Below, in pieces: positions 6,792 to 12,694 of a DNA stretch of 12,694 bases. The DNA lies in NCBI GenBank assembly GCA_019634245.1, contig JAHQVR010000056.1, positions 1 through 12,694 on the forward strand, given 5' to 3'. This DNA is from Gammaproteobacteria bacterium. Lineage in GTDB: Bacteria > Pseudomonadota > Gammaproteobacteria > Granulosicoccales > Granulosicoccaceae. Numbering within the stretch: position 1 is the stretch's first letter; every line of letters starts with the position of its first letter. The notes beneath the pieces are model-generated. The model made no database searches, was not told where the DNA came from, and worked only from the letters and a program-made list of their open reading frames with translations. Position numbers and translations under genes: made by a program.

Positions 6792-7562
6792 TCAGACTTG
6801 TTCGTCCGAAGAGCCGTTGCGGCGGCGAGGTTTCTCAGAGGCACTGAGCATCCCACGCAGCAGGCTCAGCTCGGTCTTCGTCGGTCTATTTCTCTCAAAA
6901 TACCCGCGTAGTCGACGCATCAGAAGCCGAGGATTGCGCGGATCCAGAAAGCCTGTCGTAGTGAGCGCTCGTTCCAAATGCTCAAAAAACAACGCCATCG
7001 CATCGCTATCCGCCACCTGCTTCCCCTCCACATCCGGGTCGGACCCCTTTAGGTCCGACCCGGTTTTTTGCGCAAGAGATTGAGCGATCTCGTAGGCGAC
7101 GACTTGTACCGCACTGCCAAGATTCAGAGAGCTGAAATCCGGGTTCACCGGAATGTGAAGCAGCCGGGTGCAACGGTCTAGCTCATCGTTACTCAAACCA
7201 GACCGCTCGCGACCAAAAACCACCGCCACGCGACTCTCAGCGTGTTCAAGAACATCGCCAATGTCGGCAGCCGCCTCACGGCATTCCACCAATGGCACAG
7301 ATAGATGTCGCACGCGTGCGGAGGTTCCATACACCTGATGACAATCCGCAATCGCAGATTCTAAAGTGTCGTGGCAGGACGCCTGCTCGACGATGTCATT
7401 CGCACCAGAAGCACGAGCCAGTGACTCGGCTGTTCGATGCGGACAACAGTCCACCAAACGCAGGTGACTGAAACCCATCGTTTTCATGGCTCGAGCTGCC
7501 GCCCCAATGTTGCCAGTGTGGGTCGTCCCCACCAACACAAAAATCACAGAAGTCGTGTTCAA
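6792..7562 (-). CDS. trmJ: tRNA (cytidine/uridine-2'-O-)-methyltransferase TrmJ
   Basis: This SPOUT methyltransferase in E. coli 2'-O-methylates position 32 in the anticodon loop of several tRNAs using S-adenosylmethionine. From the TTG at 7562 it has 256 residues (E. coli 246). The knot motifs are visible: HTGNIGAAARAMKTMGF (15-31), FGRERSGLSNDEL (116-128) and SSLNLGSAVQVVAYE (144-158). A C-terminal helical dimerisation part follows (FFEHLERAL, LLRGML). The linker at 166-177, KTGSDLKGSDPD, is encoded by a 12-bp perfect palindrome (separate entry). The frame stays open to an ATG at 7640, but that would run into suhB, has no Shine-Dalgarno sequence and adds 26 residues not seen in E. coli TrmJ. 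The TTG overlaps the stop of a small leader ORF. Confidence 0.93.
   Translation of the reverse strand: MNTTSVIFVLVGTTHTGNIGAAARAMKTMGFSHLRLVDCCPHRTAESLARASGANDIVEQASCHDTLESAIADCHQVYGTSARVRHLSVPLVECREAAADIGDVLEHAESRVAVVFGRERSGLSNDELDRCTRLLHIPVNPDFSSLNLGSAVQVVAYEIAQSLAQKTGSDLKGSDPDVEGKQVADSDAMALFFEHLERALTTTGFLDPRNPRLLMRRLRGYFERNRPTKTELSLLRGMLSASEKPRRRNGSSDEQV
7034..7069 (+). repeat. REP-like or terminator-shaped palindrome inside trmJ
   Basis: CCGGGTCGGACC (7034-7045), the six-base loop CCTTTA, and the exact reverse complement GGTCCGACCCGG (7052-7063) are followed on the plus strand by six T residues (7064-7069). Each arm is itself near-palindromic (GGGTC-G-GACCC and GGTC-C-GACC). On the plus strand this has the full form of an intrinsic terminator, but it points antisense through trmJ and no plus-strand gene lies upstream in the window. 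In the trmJ frame it encodes the duplicated GSDLKGSD in the linker. It could be a small mobile REP-type element or an antisense terminator; one copy in this window cannot decide. Confidence 0.6.
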
Positions 7563-7591
7563 TCTGCCGTACTCAAGTAAGTCATAAGCAT
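7559..7591 (-). CDS. Possible 10-codon leader ORF upstream of trmJ
   Basis: On the minus strand an ATG at 7591 opens MLMTYLSTAD and ends in a TGA at 7561-7559 that overlaps the probable TTG start of trmJ (TTGA). An extended AAAGGAGG lies 11 bases before this ATG, stronger than anything before the trmJ start itself. A terminating ribosome could restart at the TTG, so the small ORF may act as a translational feeder. It could equally be chance in a 72-base gap. Confidence 0.35.
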   Translation of the reverse strand: MLMTYLSTAD

Positions 7592-7634
7592 TACAATGGA
7601 GCCCTCCTTTCGCTCCTAAGTTAATCGACAACCC
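7563..7634. promoter_or_regulatory. Divergent suhB/trmJ intergenic region
   Basis: The 72 bases between the two start codons must hold the suhB control signals, and trmJ may use signals here or just inside suhB. On the plus strand a TACAAT (7592-7597) could be a suhB -10, with only poor -35 candidates, so I rate it weakly. A small inverted repeat, GGAGC (7598-7602) and GCTCC (7612-7616), encloses CCTCCTTTC. Read on the trmJ side the loop is GAAAGGAGG, the strong Shine-Dalgarno sequence of the leader ORF. No clear Shine-Dalgarno sequence lies right before the suhB ATG. Confidence 0.35.
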
Positions 7635-8435
7635 ATGCATCCGATGCTGAACATCGGTATCCGTGCCGCACGTGAAGGCGGCAAGGTTATCACGCGAAAT
7701 ATCGATCGAGTCTCGACCTTAAAGATCGACCGGAAAGGGCGCAATGATTTTGTGTCCGAAGTCGATAAAGCCGCGGAAACAGAAATCGTCACAACCCTGC
7801 AGCGCTCGTTTCCTGATCACGGCATTCTGACCGAGGAATCAGGAGAAATCGGAAAACAAGATGGAGAGTTTCTGTGGATTATCGACCCACTGGATGGCAC
7901 CACCAATTTTATTCATGCCTTTCCGCACTTTTGTGTATCAATAGCGTTGATGCAAAACGGCCGATTGAACCAAGCCGTGGTCTACGATCCGATACGCCAG
8001 GAGCTCTTTACCGCAAGCCATGGCTCGGGCGCCTGGGTGAATAACAAACGTCTACGTGTTCACACCAACATCGCCTTTGAAAATGCACTTATCGGTTCTG
8101 GTTTCCCCTACCGTCAGGGACAAAACCTGGATTTCTATATGGAGACGCAGAAAGTCTATACCGAGAGCACTGGCGGTGTGAGACGCTCCGGCTCCGCTGC
8201 GCTAGATTTGGCCTACGTAGGCGCTGGCAGGTTGGATGGTTGTTGGCTGAGCGGACTCAAGGCCTGGGATATCGCAGCCGGTGCGTTGATTGTCAGAGAA
8301 GCCGGTGGATTGATTAATGACTACTCCGGCGGAGATACGTATTTGGACTCAGGGAACGTCATTGCGGGTTCACCCAAAGTCCATCACGAGATGCTAGTAA
8401 AGATGAAACCCATATGGAGTGAATACCACTCCTAA
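7635..8435 (+). CDS. suhB: Inositol-1-monophosphatase family protein SuhB
   Basis: This is a 266-residue protein of the Mg-dependent, Li-sensitive phosphatase family (E. coli SuhB 267). The metal and substrate motifs are E67-E68 (ILTEESGE), DPLDGTTNF (84-92) and WDIAAGALIVREAGG (211-225). The N-terminus MHPMLNI is identical to E. coli SuhB, which fixes the ATG at 7635. Besides inositol monophosphatase activity, E. coli SuhB is a partner of the Nus complex in rRNA transcription antitermination. It is the only plus-strand gene, divergent from trmJ and convergent with secF, whose stop is 20 bases away. No good terminator is seen in that gap. Confidence 0.96.
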   Translation: MHPMLNIGIRAAREGGKVITRNIDRVSTLKIDRKGRNDFVSEVDKAAETEIVTTLQRSFPDHGILTEESGEIGKQDGEFLWIIDPLDGTTNFIHAFPHFCVSIALMQNGRLNQAVVYDPIRQELFTASHGSGAWVNNKRLRVHTNIAFENALIGSGFPYRQGQNLDFYMETQKVYTESTGGVRRSGSAALDLAYVGAGRLDGCWLSGLKAWDIAAGALIVREAGGLINDYSGGDTYLDSGNVIAGSPKVHHEMLVKMKPIWSEYHS

Positions 8436-8455
8436 ATTCTAAAAGGTTGTTGGAT

Positions 8456-9397
8456 TTACGGCAAATCCCCTTCAAGATCAGCGCCTTCTTTCTCAACCGG
8501 CATCAGGTCTTCTTTGGTGATACCAAGCGCTAGCACCGCCATGCTGGCCACAAAGATCGACGAATAGGTGCCCACAATCACCCCAATAATCAAGGCCAGT
8601 GAGAAGCCATTGATGATCTTGCCACCGAATATAAATAGTGATGACAGCACCAGCAATGTTGTGAGTGACGTAATAACGGTTCGCGACAAAGTTTGATTGA
8701 TGGAGGTGTTCATAACCTCCAAAGGTGTACCCCGCCGCATGGTTCGAAAATTCTCGCGAATGCGATCGAACACCACAATAGTGTCATTGAGTGAATAACC
8801 AATTACGGCCAAAATCGCCGCTAAAATTGTCAGATCAAACTCGATCTGAAACAACGCAAACACGCCGATGGTAATAACCACATCGTGCACCAGCGCCAGG
8901 ACCGAACCCACCGAGAATTTTTTCTCAAAGCGAAACCAGATATAAATAATGATGCCAGCCAAAGCAAACAATATGGCTAGACCACCCTTCTCTCGCAGCT
9001 CTTCACCCACTTGTGGTCCGACAAATTCCACCCGCCGAACATCAATCTCACCACTCGTAGTAGGCTTCAACGCATTGACTAATTCGGTGCTCAGGTTTGC
9101 ATTGGTCAGACCTTCGCGTGGCGCCATACGAATAAGGATATCCGAGCTGCTGCCAAAGGTTTGCACCTGGGCTTCGGGCATTTGAGCATCAACAATGGTT
9201 TGTCGTATCTGCTCTAAGTCAGGCGCTGAGTCGTAGCCCAGTTCGATAGTGTAACCACCGGTAAAATCCACACCGAGGTTAAGACCTCGAATCAAAATTG
9301 CCAGCACGGCGATAACCAACAGGGCGCCGGAAAGCATAATCGCAAGCTTCTGCTTGCTCATAAAATCGATAGAAGTTTGGCTAATTAAATTTCGCAT
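8456..9397 (-). CDS. secF: Protein translocase subunit SecF
   Basis: With SecD and YajC this inner-membrane RND-type protein uses the proton gradient to help preproteins leave the SecYEG channel. It has 313 residues (E. coli 323): TM1 at about 18-36, the start of the periplasmic domain marked by GVDFTGG (42-48), and five further TM segments from about 137 to 295. The signature YSLNDTIVVFDRIRE at 201-215 contains conserved polar residues for proton coupling. I take the ATG at 9397 (MRNLISQTS), four bases after the secD stop. An upstream in-frame ATG at 9466 would overlap secD by 65 bases and add residues unlike SecF. The C-terminus is short and acidic (EKEGADLEGDLP). Confidence 0.96.
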   Translation of the reverse strand: MRNLISQTSIDFMSKQKLAIMLSGALLVIAVLAILIRGLNLGVDFTGGYTIELGYDSAPDLEQIRQTIVDAQMPEAQVQTFGSSSDILIRMAPREGLTNANLSTELVNALKPTTSGEIDVRRVEFVGPQVGEELREKGGLAILFALAGIIIYIWFRFEKKFSVGSVLALVHDVVITIGVFALFQIEFDLTILAAILAVIGYSLNDTIVVFDRIRENFRTMRRGTPLEVMNTSINQTLSRTVITSLTTLLVLSSLFIFGGKIINGFSLALIIGVIVGTYSSIFVASMAVLALGITKEDLMPVEKEGADLEGDLP

Positions 9398-9401
9398 GAG
9401 C

Positions 9402-11258
9402 TTATATCGACAGTTTGCTAAGGCGGCGACCGCCATAGAGAGCGTTGACCAACACGCGTGAACCAAAAATGGCTGTAAACATTGACGTCAATATGCCAAT
9501 GCATAAGGTAATCGCAAAGCCCTTGATCGGGCCGGTCCCTAGACTGAACAACACAACGGCTGCGATCAATGTAGTCACATTGGCATCAGCGATGGTGACA
9601 AAGGCCTTGTCATAACCGGCATTGATGGCCGCTTGCACGCTACCGCCGCCACGCAATTCCTCGCGGATACGCTCGAAAATCAAAACATTCGCATCAACGG
9701 CCATCCCGGTCGTCAATACAATCCCAGCAATGCCGGGTAGTGTCAGCGTTGCTTGCAGCATCGATAACACGGCCACAATAAGTACCACATTGATCACCAA
9801 AGCGGCGCCCGCTATAAGCCCAAAGCTTCGATAGTAAAAGGCCATAAACACCAACACGAGTGCCAGACCCGCCACCGCCGACAAAAAGCCCTGACGAATA
9901 TTTTCTTTACCTAAGCTTGGCCCAACGGTGCGCTCTTCAACAATTTGCACGGGCGCTTTCAGAGCACCCGCCCGTAGTAACAAAGCCAGATCGGTCGCTT
10001 CTCTTTGACCCAGTCCGGTGGTTTGGAATCGATGACTCAACACATCACGGATCGTGGCCGCACTAATTACCTCTTCTACTTTGACCTCTTCCTTGATCTC
10101 TTCACCGTTTTCATAACGGGTATCGACACGGTTTTCCGTGTATACAACCGCCATCAGATTACCGACATTGTCCTGTGTGACTTCCTGCATCCGTCTAGCA
10201 CCAGCATTGTCTAAATTGACAAACACCGCAGGTGAGCCTGACTGTTGGTCGATGCCCGCAGAGGCATCTTTGATTTGATCGCCGGTGACGATAATGTCTC
10301 GGTCTAACAATATCGGGGAGCCGTCCGAGCGACGTTTGAAGAGTTGCGCATCTGCAGGCACAGCCCCACCTTGTGCCGTGGACCAGTCACTGGGGCTACC
10401 ATAGACGAGTCGGTATTCAAGCGTTGCCGTCGCACCCAGAATTTCCTGGGCACGAGCCGTATCTTGAACACCCGGCAACTGAACGACGATACGCTCCAAA
10501 CCCTGTTGAGTGATCACGGGCTGCGACACACCCAGTTCATTCACACGGTTTCGCAAAGTCACTATGTTCTGTTGCAGCGCACTGCGCTTTTCGGTGTCTT
10601 CGGCTTGCTCGGTCAAGTTCGCCTCAATGTAAGCGAACTCACCCTCCTCTCGAGTCTCAAAGGATAAGTCAATGCCGTCTTCTCGAAACCGCTCGAGCAT
10701 CTTGTCGCGATTTCCCTCGTCTCTAAAACGCGCGGTCAGTGAACCATTTCTCTGTTGAATCGAGGTGCCTCGGATTCTCTCTGAACGAACGATGCGCTTC
10801 CAGTCGCTGACAAAACGTTCTTCTGCCGAGTCAATAGCCGCCTCCATATCAACAGCCATTAAAAAGTGCACCCCACCACGTAAGTCCAAACCCAGAAACA
10901 TTGGTTTAGCGAATGAATGCAACCAGGCTGGGCTCGAGGGCACCAGATCCAATGCCACCAAAGTAGTGGATGGGTTAATGGCCCGAACAATCGCATCGCG
11001 GGCTATGAGTTGATTGTCCTCACTATCGAGCAGCACTTGCAGACGACCTTCTTCCGTGCGTATCTCGAAGCCCTCAATGCCAGCATCCGCTAAAGCGGTT
11101 TGCACGATGTCTGGAACATCGGCGGGTAGATCATCGTTACGACCAGAGAGCTGGACTGCCGGATCACTACCAAAAAGATTCGGTAGAGCATAGAGCGCAC
11201 CGACAATCAGCACTGCGGCGAGTAGCAGTATTTTCCACCAGGGATTCGAATTCGTCAT
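9402..11258 (-). CDS. secD: Protein translocase subunit SecD
   Basis: This RND-family partner of SecF has 618 residues (E. coli 615). TM1 is at about 8-27 (KILLLAAVLIVGALYALP), followed by the large periplasmic P1 region beginning after GLDLRGG (123-129). P1 includes TLRNRVNELGVSQP (234-247) and QLPGVQD (260-266). The C-terminal half has five TM segments from about 455 to 605, with the conserved GMAVDANVLIFERIREE at 518-534 carrying the proton-path Asp522. In the family P1 captures the emerging preprotein and changes conformation to pull it forward. The start is an ATG with a poor Shine-Dalgarno sequence, 50 bases after yajC and within the same run of genes. Confidence 0.97.
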   Translation of the reverse strand: MTNSNPWWKILLLAAVLIVGALYALPNLFGSDPAVQLSGRNDDLPADVPDIVQTALADAGIEGFEIRTEEGRLQVLLDSEDNQLIARDAIVRAINPSTTLVALDLVPSSPAWLHSFAKPMFLGLDLRGGVHFLMAVDMEAAIDSAEERFVSDWKRIVRSERIRGTSIQQRNGSLTARFRDEGNRDKMLERFREDGIDLSFETREEGEFAYIEANLTEQAEDTEKRSALQQNIVTLRNRVNELGVSQPVITQQGLERIVVQLPGVQDTARAQEILGATATLEYRLVYGSPSDWSTAQGGAVPADAQLFKRRSDGSPILLDRDIIVTGDQIKDASAGIDQQSGSPAVFVNLDNAGARRMQEVTQDNVGNLMAVVYTENRVDTRYENGEEIKEEVKVEEVISAATIRDVLSHRFQTTGLGQREATDLALLLRAGALKAPVQIVEERTVGPSLGKENIRQGFLSAVAGLALVLVFMAFYYRSFGLIAGAALVINVVLIVAVLSMLQATLTLPGIAGIVLTTGMAVDANVLIFERIREELRGGGSVQAAINAGYDKAFVTIADANVTTLIAAVVLFSLGTGPIKGFAITLCIGILTSMFTAIFGSRVLVNALYGGRRLSKLSI

Positions 11259-11308
11259 AGTTTGAACTGTACAGCCAGGGCCCTACATCGCGAAGGAACC
11301 CAACAATT

Positions 11309-11632
11309 TCAAATACTTTTTAAAGTACCTGAGGGTAAAAGGGAGGCTATGGATGCTTTTTGGATGTTCACTTCCACATCATCAGCAACACGAACGGACA
11401 CAAACGCATCACCTACTTTGGTTACTGTACCCCCGAGCCCACCGTTTGTTACCACTTCATCACCCTTACTCAACGCCTCAACCATCGCGCGGTGTTCTTT
11501 GACCCGCTTCTGTTGAGGACGAATCATCAAGAAATACATAACCCCGAACATCAGAATGATCGGAAATAACATACCGATTGGGCTTGGGCCAGCGGCACTC
11601 TGAGCGTAGGCATTGCTGATAAAAAAGTCCAT
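11309..11632 (-). CDS. yajC: Preprotein translocase accessory protein YajC
   Basis: This 107-residue protein (E. coli 110) has one membrane segment at about 18-37 (PIGMLFPIILMFGVMYFLMI) followed by the family motif RPQQKRVKEH and a small cytoplasmic domain with GDEVVTNGGLGGTVTKV. The N-terminus ISNAYAQSAA is the usual short periplasmic leader. YajC co-purifies with SecDF-YidC; its own activity is unclear. The ATG is preceded by AAGGA at 9 bases. It sits between tgt and secD in the conserved tgt-yajC-secD-secF order. Confidence 0.96.
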   Translation of the reverse strand: MDFFISNAYAQSAAGPSPIGMLFPIILMFGVMYFLMIRPQQKRVKEHRAMVEALSKGDEVVTNGGLGGTVTKVGDAFVSVRVADDVEVNIQKASIASLLPSGTLKSI

Positions 11633-11673
11633 GGTGACGGATCCTTTTGGAAGGTGCTTAGATTAACGCGGCA

Positions 11674-12694
<1,021 letters not shown>

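Noticed and set aside
7563..7640. Upstream extension of trmJ to an ATG at 7640
   Set aside because: It overlaps the well-supported suhB start, has no Shine-Dalgarno sequence, and adds 26 residues absent from E. coli TrmJ.
8452..8468. Small hairpin GGATTT/AAATCC between suhB and secF as a terminator
   Set aside because: The 6-bp AT-rich stem has no T-run directly after it on either strand and overlaps the secF stop, so I do not call it a terminator.
9398..9466. Upstream extension of secF to an ATG at 9466
   Set aside because: The added 23 residues lie out of frame over the end of secD and do not resemble a SecF N-terminus; the ATG at 9397 fits family length and sits four bases after the secD stop.
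11314..11327. TACTTT-TT-AAAGTA symmetry at the end of yajC as a regulatory hairpin
   Set aside because: It is a short AT-rich stem within the last yajC codons, with no T-run placed to terminate; it is compatible with chance.

Overview
The window looks like chromosomal DNA of a gammaproteobacterium. The proteins read like close relatives of E. coli and Pseudomonas housekeeping proteins, and the order tgt-yajC-secD-secF / suhB / trmJ-cysE-iscRSUA-hscBA-fdx-iscX is, from memory, the one seen in Pseudomonas. Nearly every base is used and no insertion sequence, phage gene or CRISPR array is visible. All protein genes except suhB lie on the minus strand, so on that strand the order runs from high to low coordinates.

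Layout in transcription order on the minus strand: (1) 12694-11309: tgt (cut by the window edge) and yajC, followed by (2) secD and secF, 11258-8456, a translocon-accessory operon. (3) suhB, 7635-8435, is the only plus-strand gene, convergent with secF and divergent from trmJ. (4) trmJ, then cysE with its own promoter. (5) The complete eight-gene isc operon, 5912-371, behind a sigma-70 promoter overlapped by a type 1 IscR site that also contains the cysE stop codon. (6) After a 71-base gap holding a strong sigma-70-like promoter, a tRNA cluster Pro(UGG)-Arg(UCU)-His(GUG), the last running off the window.

The genes form a coherent set. CysE starts cysteine synthesis, IscS takes sulfur from cysteine, IscU/IscA/HscBA/Fdx/IscX build and deliver Fe-S clusters, and IscR senses the product. 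A second IscR-like box overlaps the cysE promoter, so sulfur supply and cluster assembly may answer to the same regulator. TrmJ and Tgt modify tRNA, and IscS also feeds tRNA thiolation.

I find no undescribed multigene system. The points worth a second look are small: a 12-bp perfect palindrome, shaped like a terminator or REP element, inside the trmJ reading frame; the IscR-like box at cysE; a 10-codon leader ORF overlapping a probable TTG start of trmJ; and the absence of a visible terminator between iscX and the tRNA genes.
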